Assembly (NCBI GenBank): GCA_965220075.1
Contig: OZ244806.1
Span: 1,984,001-2,048,000, forward strand
Direction: 5' to 3'
Length of the DNA: 64,000 nt
DNA from: G965220075 sp965220075
GTDB lineage: Bacteria > Chloroflexota > UBA11872
The translations under genes and the position numbers were made by a program. Positions 6,856 to 15,256 of the stretch are shown piece after piece. The notes beneath the pieces are model-generated. The model saw nothing but the letters and a program-made list of their open reading frames with translations, was not told the DNA's origin and searched no databases. The number at the start of each line of letters is the position of its first letter. Position 1 is the stretch's first letter.

Positions 6856-8312
6856 TCCCGCGGCGCCGGCGTCCAGCGCACGTCCGGTTTTCGGTTAGCG
6901 GTCACCTCATCCAGCCGGCGCACCGGCGCCCGGGTTGGCGCGTCGTGCAGCGCCTGTGGATTGGACTCCACCTCGCCGGCGATCCGCACCATGGCGTCCG
7001 CGAATCGGTCCAACGACTCGCGCGATTCCGTCTCGGTGGGCTCGATCATGAGCGCTTCGTCCACGATAAGGGGGAAGTAAACCGTGGGGGGGTGCAGGCC
7101 GAAGTCGATGAGGCGCTTTGCGATGTCCAGTGTCCTCACGCCCGCGCGGGCCTGGCGCGCGCCGGACAGCACCACCTCATGCATGCAGGCGCGGTCGTAA
7201 GGGAGGTCGTAGTACGGCGAAAGACGGGTTCGCAGGTAGTTGGCGTTGATGACGGCGTCGTCGGCGACGGCGCGCAACCCGGCGGCGCCCAAGCTGCGTA
7301 TGTAGGTATAAGCCCGCACCAGGTTGCCGAAGTTTCCCAGGTGGCTGTGGACCCGCCCTATGCTGTCCGGTCCCGCGGGCGCGAGCCGGAAGCCGTGCTC
7401 GCAATCATGTACGACTCGCGGTCCCGGCAAGTACGGCGCCAGGTGCTCCTGCACAGCCAGAGCGCCGGCGCCTGGCCCACCGCCCCCGTGTGGGGTGCTG
7501 AACGTTTTATGTAAATTCAAGTGCATCACGTCGATACCCAGGTCGCCCGGTCGGACCCGTCCCAGCATCGCGTTCATGTTGGCGCCGTCGCAGTAGACCT
7601 GCGCACCGGCCGCGTGGACTTTTTCCGTCACCTGCAAGATGCGCCGCTCGAAGAGACCCAGGGTGCTGGGCAGGGTGATCATGAGCGCCGCCACGTCGTC
7701 GTCGAGCCTGGCGTCGAGATCGTCGGCGTCCACGTCGCCGTCCGGTCCGGTGGCGAGGTGCACGACTTTCAGTCCGGCCATGGCGGCCGTGGCGGGATTG
7801 GTGCCGTGCGCGGAGTCGGGCACCAGCACGGTCGGTCGCGCCTGCGCGTGTTTCCGGTGGTACGCCCGGATGCTGAGAATGCCGGCCAACTCGCACTGTG
7901 AGCCGGCGGCCGGCTGAGTGGACACCGCCGCGAACCCGGTGATCTCGGCGAGCATGCCCTCGAGCTCGTGGATCAGCTCCAGGGCGCCCTGGGCGGCGGC
8001 GGCGGTCTGGTAAGGGTGCAAGTTCACCAGGCCGGGCAGCCGCGCCGCTACCTCGTTGACCTTCGGGTTGTACTTCATGGTGCACGAACCCAGTGGGTAG
8101 ATGTCTGTATCGACGCCGTGGTTGCGGTTGGAAAGCCGCAGGAAGTGGCGCATGACCTCGTTTTCGGCCAGCTCTGGCAGATCCAGGTCGCCGCGCAACT
8201 CGGCCGCGGGCAGCCTGGCGGCCGGTTCCACGGGATCGAACTGCGGCAGCGGCGGCGCAACTCCGCGGCGGCCCCGGCTGGAGCGCTCGAATATCAGCGG
8301 CTCGTTATCCAT
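6831..8312 (-). CDS. gcvPB: Glycine dehydrogenase (decarboxylating) subunit 2
   Basis: 493 residues from the ATG at 8312 (a TTG three bases upstream is also possible). This is the PLP-binding half of the split P-protein of the glycine cleavage system; with GcvPA it decarboxylates glycine and passes aminomethyl to lipoyl-GcvH. The Schiff-base lysine lies in NLHKTFSTPH (about K269), followed by the GGGGPGAG loop; the N-terminal YPLGSCTMKYNP motif is also typical. It overlaps the end of gcvPA by 8 bases. The two-subunit form is usual in Chloroflexota, Firmicutes and archaea. Confidence 0.96.
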   Translation of the reverse strand: MDNEPLIFERSSRGRRGVAPPLPQFDPVEPAARLPAAELRGDLDLPELAENEVMRHFLRLSNRNHGVDTDIYPLGSCTMKYNPKVNEVAARLPGLVNLHPYQTAAAAQGALELIHELEGMLAEITGFAAVSTQPAAGSQCELAGILSIRAYHRKHAQARPTVLVPDSAHGTNPATAAMAGLKVVHLATGPDGDVDADDLDARLDDDVAALMITLPSTLGLFERRILQVTEKVHAAGAQVYCDGANMNAMLGRVRPGDLGIDVMHLNLHKTFSTPHGGGGPGAGALAVQEHLAPYLPGPRVVHDCEHGFRLAPAGPDSIGRVHSHLGNFGNLVRAYTYIRSLGAAGLRAVADDAVINANYLRTRLSPYYDLPYDRACMHEVVLSGARQARAGVRTLDIAKRLIDFGLHPPTVYFPLIVDEALMIEPTETESRESLDRFADAMVRIAGEVESNPQALHDAPTRAPVRRLDEVTANRKPDVRWTPAPRDQSGPTPG

Positions 8313-9663
8313 CAAACTCCTGGCGCCAGGCGCGGGCGAGCGCTTCGACGTCAGCCGCCGTCGTCATCTCCGTCGCGCACACGAGCAGGAAGTCCGGCAG
8401 GTTCTCGGCCAGCGCGGCGATGGCTACCCCCGCCATTACGTTGCGGCGCGAGAGCCGGTCGACGGCCTCGGCGGCGGGAACCGGCGGGCGGATCAGAAAC
8501 TCGTTGAAGAAGGGCGCTCCCGCCACCACCGAGGCGCCCGCCGCCGCGAGCGCGTCGGCGCAGCGATGGGCGGCGGACAATGACCGCTCGGCCATCTTGC
8601 GCAAGCCTTCCCGGCCCAACGCGCACAACGAAATAGTGGCGCCCAAGGCAATGAGCGCCTGGTTGGTGGTTATGTTGGAGGTGGCGCGCTCGCGTCGAAT
8701 GTGCTGCTCGCGAGTTTGCAGCGTGAGCACAAACCCCTCCTGTCCATCCAGATCGGTGGTACGGCCGGCAATCCGGCCGGGCATGCGCCGGATGTACTGG
8801 CGGCGCGTGGCGAACATGCCGGCCCCCGGTCCCCCGTAGGCCGGCGGTCCGACCAAGGACCGCAACTCGCCAACCACCACGTCGGCCCCGAGCTCCCCGG
8901 GCGGGCGCAGCAGCGCCAGTGACACCGGGTCGGAGACGGCCACGATCACCAGGGCGCCATGAGCGCGCGCGGCCTCGATGACCGGAGAGGGGTCGGTTAC
9001 CCAACCCAGGAAGTTGGGACGCTGCAGGACCACGCAGCTCGTACGGTCGTCAATAGCCCGCGCCACGGCCTCCACGTCAGGCCGCACGCCACCGCCGCCC
9101 TCGCGCCAGTCCCTCACCTCGTGAATCTCCACTTCGAGCGCCTGCGTGTAGGCGGCGACCACTTGGCGATAGGCCGGATGGACGGTGCTGGGCAGCACTA
9201 CGCGGGGCCGGCGGGTGAGGCCGCGGCACATGAGCACTGCTTCGGCCAGGGCCGAGGCGCCGTCGTAGAGCGAGGCGTTCGACACCTCCATCCCGGTCAG
9301 ATTGCAGATCAGCGTCTGGAACTCGTAGGTCGCCTGCAGGGTGCCCTGGGAGATCTCGGCCTGGTAGGGCGTATAAGCCGTGTACCACTCCGAGCGCAGC
9401 AGCAACTGGTCCACCAGGGCCGGTACGAAGTGGCGATAGAAGCCGGCGCCGAGAAAGCCCGGCAAGTCATCTAATGATTGATTGGCCCCTGCGAGCGCTC
9501 CAACCCGCCGCAGCACGTCCGTCTCGGGCAGGGCGGGTGGGAGATCGAGGACCGGATCGCGATGCTCGGCCGGGACGTCGTCGAACAGATCGTCAACCGA
9601 GGAGACGCCGATCACCTTGAGCATGACCTCCCGGTCGGCGTCGCTGTTAGGCCCGTAGCTCAT
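8305..9663 (-). CDS. gcvPA: Glycine dehydrogenase (decarboxylating) subunit 1
   Basis: 452 residues. It is the PLP-fold partner of GcvPB that lacks the catalytic lysine and completes the active site. Family features include LPGFLGAGFYRHFVPALVD, the YTPYQAEISQGTLQ segment and EVSNASLYDGASALAEA. The start overlaps the end of gcvH by 17 bases, so gcvH-gcvPA-gcvPB are tightly coupled. Neither gcvT (aminomethyltransferase) nor lpd is present in this window and must be elsewhere. Confidence 0.96.
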   Translation of the reverse strand: MSYGPNSDADREVMLKVIGVSSVDDLFDDVPAEHRDPVLDLPPALPETDVLRRVGALAGANQSLDDLPGFLGAGFYRHFVPALVDQLLLRSEWYTAYTPYQAEISQGTLQATYEFQTLICNLTGMEVSNASLYDGASALAEAVLMCRGLTRRPRVVLPSTVHPAYRQVVAAYTQALEVEIHEVRDWREGGGGVRPDVEAVARAIDDRTSCVVLQRPNFLGWVTDPSPVIEAARAHGALVIVAVSDPVSLALLRPPGELGADVVVGELRSLVGPPAYGGPGAGMFATRRQYIRRMPGRIAGRTTDLDGQEGFVLTLQTREQHIRRERATSNITTNQALIALGATISLCALGREGLRKMAERSLSAAHRCADALAAAGASVVAGAPFFNEFLIRPPVPAAEAVDRLSRRNVMAGVAIAALAENLPDFLLVCATEMTTAADVEALARAWRQEFDG

Positions 9664-10033
9664 TCACCAGCTGTTCGTAAGCGCTCGCCGCCAGGAGCGA
9701 GTCGAGCTGGTCGGCGTCGTCCGCGCGCAGCCTCACCATCCAGCCGTCGGTGTACGGGGAGGAGTTCACCAGCTCAGGCTGCGTCTCGAGGGCGGCGTTG
9801 ACGGCCGTAACCTCACCCGCGAGGGGCAAGTAGAGCGGCGAAACCGCTTTCACCGACTCGACCGTGCCGAACTCAACGTTTGTGTCGAAGTGATCCCCAA
9901 CTTGCGGCAGCTCCACGAAAACGACGTCACCCAGCTCTTCTTGGGCGTAGTGGGTGACGCCCACCACTATCTCGCCGCCATCGCGCCGAGCCCATTCGTG
10001 CTCACGTGAATAGCGCAGGTTCGCGGGGTACAT
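9647..10033 (-). CDS. gcvH: Glycine cleavage system H protein
   Basis: 128 residues from the ATG at 10033, chosen because it gives the canonical YPANLRYSREHEW start; the frame is open further upstream. The lipoylation lysine K62 is in VEFGTVESVKAVS. It carries the aminomethyl intermediate between the P and T proteins. First gene of the minus-strand gcv group; the 107-base gap to the divergent mazG gene must hold both promoters, though no clear -35/-10 pair was picked out. Confidence 0.95.
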   Translation of the reverse strand: MYPANLRYSREHEWARRDGGEIVVGVTHYAQEELGDVVFVELPQVGDHFDTNVEFGTVESVKAVSPLYLPLAGEVTAVNAALETQPELVNSSPYTDGWMVRLRADDADQLDSLLAASAYEQLVNELRA

Positions 10034-10140
10034 CGCTGGCCGCTCCCTCGGCCTAGGAGTGTGCTGACGGACGAGCGGCAAGCGTATAGGCGCAAGCCGC
10101 CACCTAGAATAGCCCAGCCGATTCCCGGTCGCCTGACGCG

Positions 10141-11403
10141 GTGGAAGTGAGCCGGCAAGCATCCGCGCGGATTGTGTTCATGGGCGACGGCGCAAGATCG
10201 TCGCTTTCAAAAGAGGGCCGGCGCGCCGTCGCCCGAGCGGAGACCCTGGCCGCCTGGGTCCCCTGTACGGCCGCGGCGTGCGGCCGCCAGGTCGCTCGAC
10301 TCGCCGCGCCTCCCGACCCGGAGGCTTGGAATACGCAGCTGGCGGGCCAACGCGGCGACGGGCTGGTGTATCTGGCGCCGGGATGGAGCACGGCTGACGA
10401 TCCGGGCGTGACCGCCTTGCAAGCCTCGCTAGCCGAGCTTCCCTGTATCGCGCCCGCGCGGCCTCCTGATTGGATTGACGGCGACGGGCCTGCGCTGATC
10501 GGCTCGGCGGTGGAAGACTGGCGCCCGGACCCGGCCAAGACCGCGATAGTCCGCGGGATCGCAGGCCGGCACGCACTCGATGAATGGCTGGATCTGGTCA
10601 AAGCCGAGTTCGGAGCTTCCGCTCGCCCTGAGCTGTGCAGCTGGAACTCGAGGGCATGGACCGACGCGGCTGCGCGGCGTGACGCCGCCGCCTTCCCGCT
10701 CACCTTGCGCGTCATACCCACCCGAGACTCCACTTTGCGGTCCACCGAGCGCTTGCGCGACGTAATCGCCTCGCTGCGCGGCCCGGCCGGCTGCCCCTGG
10801 GACCGCGAGCAGACGCATGAGTCGCTGCGGCGCTTTCTCATCGAAGAAGCGCATGAAGCCGTCAGCGCGATCGAGACCGGTCGCCCGCGCGACCTTGCCG
10901 ATGAGCTTGGCGACGTGCTGCTGCAAGTCGCGCTGCATGCCGAGATAGCGCGCCAGGCCGGCGACTTTGGCTGGGCCGAGATCGTACAGGCGATCGCCGG
11001 CAAGATGATCCGGCGCCACCCTCACGTCTTCGGCGAAGGCGCTGCCGAGAACGCGGACCACGTGCGCCTCATCTGGGACGATCTCAAGCGCGCAGAGCGG
11101 GGCCACGATTCCGCGCCGCTGGCGGGCCTGCCCGATTCGCTGCCCAGCCTGGCCTACGCGCAGGCGGCCGCGCGCCGGGCCAAGCGGAACGCGGCCGATT
11201 TGGGCTTGCCATCCGATCCGACGGCCGCCATACAGGGCGCTCTTGACAACGGCGCAACCGCGCTCGACCGGGAACGCCTCGGGGACGGACTGCTCGCGCT
11301 CGCCGCGCTGGCCGAAGAGGCGGGCGTCGACCTGGAGACCACCCTGCGCGACGCCAACCGGCGCCTGCGCGCGCGCCTCGCTGCGGCGGGCCAGCGATCC
11401 TGA
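10141..11403 (+). CDS. mazG: MazG-family nucleotide pyrophosphohydrolase with degenerate N-terminal domain
   Basis: 420 residues from the GTG at 10141; an ATG at 10180 is an alternative. Residues from about 200 form a MazG domain with GCPWDREQTHESLRR, E235-E236-x2-E239 (EEAHEA) and E255-x2-D258 (DELGDVL), the Mg-binding helices that hydrolyse NTPs to NMPs and PPi. The N-terminal 190 residues occupy the place of the tetrapyrrole-methylase domain of YabN-type fusions, but I see no intact SAM-binding motif, so it looks degenerate. It is followed at 42 bases by the P1-peptidase gene. Confidence 0.88.
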   Translation: MEVSRQASARIVFMGDGARSSLSKEGRRAVARAETLAAWVPCTAAACGRQVARLAAPPDPEAWNTQLAGQRGDGLVYLAPGWSTADDPGVTALQASLAELPCIAPARPPDWIDGDGPALIGSAVEDWRPDPAKTAIVRGIAGRHALDEWLDLVKAEFGASARPELCSWNSRAWTDAAARRDAAAFPLTLRVIPTRDSTLRSTERLRDVIASLRGPAGCPWDREQTHESLRRFLIEEAHEAVSAIETGRPRDLADELGDVLLQVALHAEIARQAGDFGWAEIVQAIAGKMIRRHPHVFGEGAAENADHVRLIWDDLKRAERGHDSAPLAGLPDSLPSLAYAQAAARRAKRNAADLGLPSDPTAAIQGALDNGATALDRERLGDGLLALAALAEEAGVDLETTLRDANRRLRARLAAAGQRS

Positions 11404-11413
11404 GAGCGGTGTT

Positions 11414-11427
11414 TGCCATATGCCATA
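11414..11427 (+). repeat. Tandem TGCCATA repeat next to a dif-like site
   Basis: TGCCATA occurs twice back to back and runs straight into the dif-like half-site copy 4. It forms part of the left arm and centre of the best dif-like 28-base frame (11411-11438). Confidence 0.45.
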
Positions 11428-11437
11428 TTATGTAAAG
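11427..11437 (+). repeat. dif-like XerD half-site copy 4, with a plausible left arm
   Basis: Exact ATTATGTAAAG. In a dif frame the left arm is GTTTGCCATAT (11411-11421), the centre GCCATA (11422-11427) and the right arm TTATGTAAAGC (11428-11438). The left arm matches the inverted complement of the right arm at 7 of 11 positions, better than at the other copies. Alternatively TATTAT (11426-11431) is simply the -10 box of the peptidase gene that starts at 11446. Confidence 0.5.
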
Positions 11438-11445
11438 CTAAAGCC

Positions 11446-12393
11446 GTGACCGAGCCAAATGCAACCCTTACGGCGGTCCCGGGCGTGGCGGTCGGCCATT
11501 GGACGGACCTGGAGGGCGCAACCGGATGCACCGTAGTCCTCTTCGACCCGGCGGCCGTCGCGGGAGTCGACGTGCGCGGGTCCGCGCCCGGCACCCGCGA
11601 GACCGACGCGCTGGCGGTTACCGGCGCCGTTACCACCGCTGACTCGATTCTCCTGACCGGAGGCAGCGCCTTCGGGCTGGCCGCCGCGGATGGCGTCATG
11701 CAATGGCTGGAGGAGCATGGCCGCGGCTATCCTACTCCGGCCGGGCCGGTTCCGATCGTGCCGGCGGCCGTCATCTTCGATCTGATGCTGGGCAGCGCCG
11801 CCAGCAGGCCCGACGCCCGGGCGGGGTACCTGGCTGCGGAAGCGGCCGGCTCCGCCCCGGTGGCGACCGGCAACGTGGGCGCGGGCACCGGCGCCGTGGT
11901 CGGTCACAAGCGCCGGGGCACCAAAGGCGGCCTTGGATCGGCCCTGATGCGCCGGCGCGCCGTAGTGGTGGGGGCGCTTGCCGTGGTCAACCCGGTTGGA
12001 AACGTCCATGACCCCGTGAGCGGCCGCGCCATCGCCGGAACCCGCGCGCCCGCGGGCGGCATCGCCCCGTACGCGGGTCAGGTTGAAGCCGGTCATAACA
12101 CGATGCTGGGCGTGGTCGCGACCAACGCGCTGCTGGAGCGGCCGCAAGTAACCAAAGTCGCCCAAATGGCACACGATGGGATTGCACGGGTTATCCGGCC
12201 GGCGCATACCGCAAGCGACGGGGACACGGTATTCGCCGCATCCGTGCCGGCCGCGCCGGTTGAGACGGACGTGACCCTGGTGGGGCACTTGGCCTCGCTC
12301 GCTCTCGAGAGGGCCGTCTTGAGCGGTGTGCGGGACGCTGCGGCGACCTTCGGACTGCCCTCGTCCGCGGATCTGGAAGCCGACGGTGCATGA
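11446..12393 (+). CDS. P1-family (DmpA/BapA-type) aminopeptidase
   Basis: 315 residues from the GTG at 11446; the frame is open to a TTG at 11413, but that extension crosses the AT-rich repeat. Family S58 enzymes are Ntn-fold, self-cleaving at a Gly-Ser or Gly-Thr bond to expose the nucleophile; here the site is in KGGLGSALM (about S165). Other landmarks are ATGCTVVLFD, the GGSAFGLAAADGVMQWLEE segment, GNVGAGTGA and the C-terminal DGDTVFAAS. Members release N-terminal D- or beta-amino acids from short peptides. The stop overlaps the SAM-hydrolase start by 4 bases. Confidence 0.9.
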   Translation: MTEPNATLTAVPGVAVGHWTDLEGATGCTVVLFDPAAVAGVDVRGSAPGTRETDALAVTGAVTTADSILLTGGSAFGLAAADGVMQWLEEHGRGYPTPAGPVPIVPAAVIFDLMLGSAASRPDARAGYLAAEAAGSAPVATGNVGAGTGAVVGHKRRGTKGGLGSALMRRRAVVVGALAVVNPVGNVHDPVSGRAIAGTRAPAGGIAPYAGQVEAGHNTMLGVVATNALLERPQVTKVAQMAHDGIARVIRPAHTASDGDTVFAASVPAAPVETDVTLVGHLASLALERAVLSGVRDAAATFGLPSSADLEADGA

Positions 12394-13166
12394 GGCGCAT
12401 AGTTGCCTTCATCACCGATTTCGGCGCCGACGATCCTTACGCCGGACAGATGGAGGCGGTGGTAGCTTCGCTGGCGCCCGATGCCCGAGTGGTGCACGTA
12501 ACGCACGGGATCCCTCCGCAGCGGGTGGAATTGGGCGCGCACGTGGTGGCTGCCACCGCGCCTTTGCTGCCCAGAGGCGCGGTGCTGGCAGCCGTGGTGG
12601 ACCCGGGCGTCGGCACGGGCCGGCGCGGAATCATTCTGCGCTGCGCCGATCGCTGGCTGGTAGGGCCGGACAACGGACTGCTCACGGCCGGTCCGGCGCC
12701 CGCCGGCGCCTGGGAGCTCGACCGTCCGGAGTACTGGCGGCCCGAGCCGGCCGCAACCTTCCACGGGCGCGACGTATTTGCGCCCGTGGCCGCGCACCTG
12801 GCCTCCTACCTGCGTCCGGACGAAATGGCGAGCGTAATCTCCGATCCTGTTCCGGCTCGCGCCCGCCTGGCGCAAGCGGAGGCGGGAGAGATCAACGGCA
12901 AGGTCGTGCACGTGGACCGATTCGGCAATCTAATCACCAACGTTCCCGGGCGCCTGACTCCGCCGGGGGCGGACGCCCGGATCGAGATCGCGGGCGCCCA
13001 CATTGAAGGTGTCCGGCGCGCTTACGGCCAGGGAGATGGGCTGCTGGCGCTGGTTGGAAGCTGGAACCTCCTGGAGGTGGCCGTGCGCAACGGCTCGGCC
13101 GCGGACGTCCTGGGCGCCGGCGTGGGGGCTTCGGTCCGTGTGCACCTGCCCACGGCTTCCACCTGA
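12390..13166 (+). CDS. SAM hydroxide adenosyltransferase (DUF62 family)
   Basis: 258 residues. The family hydrolyses S-adenosylmethionine to adenosine and methionine using an activated water; it is related to fluorinase and chlorinase, but the hydrolase form is by far commoner. Signatures seen: ITDFGADDPYAGQM, VDPGVGTGRRG, GPDNGLL, FHGRDVFAPVAAHLA and VDRFGNLITN. The first metal-independent active-site aspartate lies in the ITDFG motif. It overlaps the P1-peptidase gene by 4 bases (ATGA), so the pair is probably co-translated. A GC-rich palindrome follows the stop, in the 203-base gap before the next gene. Confidence 0.9.
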   Translation: MRRIVAFITDFGADDPYAGQMEAVVASLAPDARVVHVTHGIPPQRVELGAHVVAATAPLLPRGAVLAAVVDPGVGTGRRGIILRCADRWLVGPDNGLLTAGPAPAGAWELDRPEYWRPEPAATFHGRDVFAPVAAHLASYLRPDEMASVISDPVPARARLAQAEAGEINGKVVHVDRFGNLITNVPGRLTPPGADARIEIAGAHIEGVRRAYGQGDGLLALVGSWNLLEVAVRNGSAADVLGAGVGASVRVHLPTAST

Positions 13167-13369
13167 TCGCGCGGCGCCTGGCGCGCCGGCCGCGGTCACC
13201 GTCAACGCGGTCGGCCATGACGCCCGCGATCGCGGGGTCGGCTCGGGCGTCGGTCGATAGGCAAGTCGCATGATCGCGCGGGCGCTCCGGTATGCTCGCT
13301 TCAATCCCGTCTAAGCCCCTTAGCGAAACTTGGCGCCGTGCCGCAACACCCCGCCCCTAATGACGCCGC

Positions 13370-14026
13370 GTGCGATGGATCACGCAACCGATGCTGCTGA
13401 GACTGGCGCAAGAGCCGCAGCTCTTTCTCGTCGTGTTGGTGGCGTTCGTGGTGGCCATAACGATCCACGAGGCCAGTCATGCGCTTGCGGCCACCTGGCT
13501 GGGCGACGATTTGCCGCGTTCGCAGGGTCGTCTGACCTTGAATCCGCTGCGGCACCTGGACCCGTTAGGGACGATCATGATCGCCGTCGCATCCTTCGGC
13601 TGGGGCCGCCCGGTTCTGGTGAACCCTTACCGTATGCGCTTCGGCGTCAACCGCAGCATGGCGCTGGTGGCCGCCGCGGGACCGGCCTCGAACGTCATTT
13701 TCGCGCTGCTTCTCACCCCCCTGGCGCGGGACTTGTTCGCCGGCGACCCATCTGCGCTGGACTTCTGGACAAATGCGGTGTGGCTGGTCATGCGGATGAA
13801 CGTAGTCCTCGCCGTGTTCAACCTCTTGCCGATCCCGCCGCTGGACGGCTTCAACGTGCTGGTGGGCGTGGTTCCCAGCGAGATGGCCGCGCGACTCAAC
13901 GAGTTGCGACGCTACGGCCCGGTGGCCCTGATCGTGGTGTTTCTCCTGATTGCGGTGGTCCCGCAACTGAGCGTTATCATCAGCGTGCCGGCTGACTGGG
14001 TGACCTACTTGCTGCTTGGCATTTAG
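13370..14026 (+). CDS. Site-2 protease family metallopeptidase (M50)
   Basis: 218 residues from the GTG at 13370; an ATG at 13391 is an alternative. The catalytic H33-E34-x2-H37 (HEASH) lies in the first transmembrane helix, and the second half has NLLPIPPLDGF with the third zinc ligand D159. About five to six hydrophobic segments. The protein lacks the PDZ domain of RseP-type proteases and resembles compact M50B members of unknown substrate. The 203-base gap upstream shows TATGCT as a weak -10 candidate but no firm promoter. The stop overlaps the next gene. Confidence 0.85.
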   Translation: MRWITQPMLLRLAQEPQLFLVVLVAFVVAITIHEASHALAATWLGDDLPRSQGRLTLNPLRHLDPLGTIMIAVASFGWGRPVLVNPYRMRFGVNRSMALVAAAGPASNVIFALLLTPLARDLFAGDPSALDFWTNAVWLVMRMNVVLAVFNLLPIPPLDGFNVLVGVVPSEMAARLNELRRYGPVALIVVFLLIAVVPQLSVIISVPADWVTYLLLGI

Positions 14027-14504
14027 CTATCGGATACGGCAGGCAATTGCCACCTTCGACCGCCGCGCGCCCCGCCAGCGCGCCAGCCGCGCAACCGCTC
14101 TCCTGAGCCCTCGCGAGCGCGCGCTGTTCGATCGGATGCTGCCATGCGATCAGCGCCACGCGCTGGCGGTGTACGACGCCGCGCGGACCGCGGCGCCGGA
14201 CGACGAGCCGCTCTGGAAGGCGGCCCTGTTGCACGACGTGGGAAAAGGGCGGCCTTCGCTGGCGGAGCGCACCGCCAAGACGCTGATTGTCGCCTTAGCG
14301 CCTTGGATCGCCATTCGCTGGCAGCGCCGGCCAGTTACGTCGCTGAGAGGGCGTCTTGCCCGGCAGGCAGCCGATACGGCGGCCAGCGCGCGCTTCGCGG
14401 AGCTGGCGGGATCGGACCCCGCCGTGATCGAGATCCTCGCCTCGTACGGGTACCGCGAGCACGCGGGCGGGCGGCTGCTGGCCGAGCTCGATCGCACGCT
14501 ATGA
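14016..14504 (+). CDS. Short HD-domain protein
   Basis: 162 residues starting at a TTG that overlaps the protease gene by 11 bases. The HD pair is visible at H73-D74 (ALLHDVGKGRPS), after a basic helical N-terminus (YRIRQAIATFDRRAPRQR). The upstream and downstream histidine/aspartate ligands of a full HD site are less clear than in the protein at 2609-3205. The substrate is unknown. The stop overlaps scpA by 4 bases, placing it in the protease-HD-scpA-scpB run. A later start is possible. Confidence 0.65.
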   Translation: MAFSYRIRQAIATFDRRAPRQRASRATALLSPRERALFDRMLPCDQRHALAVYDAARTAAPDDEPLWKAALLHDVGKGRPSLAERTAKTLIVALAPWIAIRWQRRPVTSLRGRLARQAADTAASARFAELAGSDPAVIEILASYGYREHAGGRLLAELDRTL

Positions 14505-15256
14505 GCCTGGCCTGGCGACCCGCGGGTCAGATCAGCTCTCTGGGCGAGTTCCAGATCGACCTCACCGACTTTCAAGGCCCGCTAGATCTGCTGCTCCACC
14601 TGATCGACAAGCAAGGGCTGGACATCACGGGCGTCTCAGTTCTTGCCGTCACCGACCAGTTCGTCGCTTACGTGCGGGGATTAGAGGCCGATTTCGCCGA
14701 CGCGGCGTCGGAGTTTCTGCTAGTCGGCTCGCAGCTCGCTCTGCTCAAGTCGCGCGCCTTGCTGCCCCAGGTTGACGAAGAGGACGCGGAGCAGGAATCG
14801 CTCGAAGACTTGGCCGCGCGACTACGCATATACGCCGGCTTCAAGTCGGTGGCAAGCGACCTGGACGCGCGGCTGCGTTCCGGCGCCAGCTCGTTCATCC
14901 GCCTGGCGGCGCCCATGATCGTGCATCCACCCCTGACGCCGGGCGCCGGCGACGTGGCGGCGCTGGTTGAGGCGATGAATGACCTTTTTGCGACCGGAGA
15001 TAGCGAGGACCTGGCGCCGACCGTCCCGGTGGCGCGCCACAGCGTGGTCGAGAAGATCGAGGATCTGTCCAGGCGCGTCCGGCAGGCCGGCCAGTTGAGC
15101 TTTACGCAGATAGCGGCCGAGTGCCGCGACCATGGTGAGCTGGTAGTCACCTTCCTCGCCTTGCTGCACCTGGCGCACCGGCGCCAGATCGCGGTAGTTC
15201 AGGACGTCGCTTTCGGCCCGATCACCCTGAAGTCGCTGGGTGACCATGCCGGCTGA
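14501..15256 (+). CDS. scpA: Segregation and condensation protein A
   Basis: 251 residues from the ATG at 14501. ScpA is the kleisin that bridges SMC heads in the SMC-ScpAB condensin. The N-terminal FQIDLTDFQGPLDLLLHLI motif is diagnostic, with the helical SEFLLVGSQLALLKSRALLP segment after it, and the C-terminal winged-helix region includes LSFTQIAAECRDHGELVVTFLALLHLA. The start overlaps the HD gene (ATGA), and the stop overlaps scpB. An smc gene is not in the window. Confidence 0.95.
   Translation: MSLAWRPAGQISSLGEFQIDLTDFQGPLDLLLHLIDKQGLDITGVSVLAVTDQFVAYVRGLEADFADAASEFLLVGSQLALLKSRALLPQVDEEDAEQESLEDLAARLRIYAGFKSVASDLDARLRSGASSFIRLAAPMIVHPPLTPGAGDVAALVEAMNDLFATGDSEDLAPTVPVARHSVVEKIEDLSRRVRQAGQLSFTQIAAECRDHGELVVTFLALLHLAHRRQIAVVQDVAFGPITLKSLGDHAG

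Noticed and set aside
7506..7516. TTTATGTAAAT inside gcvPB resembling the dif-like motif
   Set aside because: Encodes the conserved active-site NLHKTF, so it is explained by coding constraint.
13167..13369. Possible RNA gene in the gap after the SAM hydrolase
   Set aside because: Only GC-rich palindromes are present; no tRNA or conserved RNA fold could be built.
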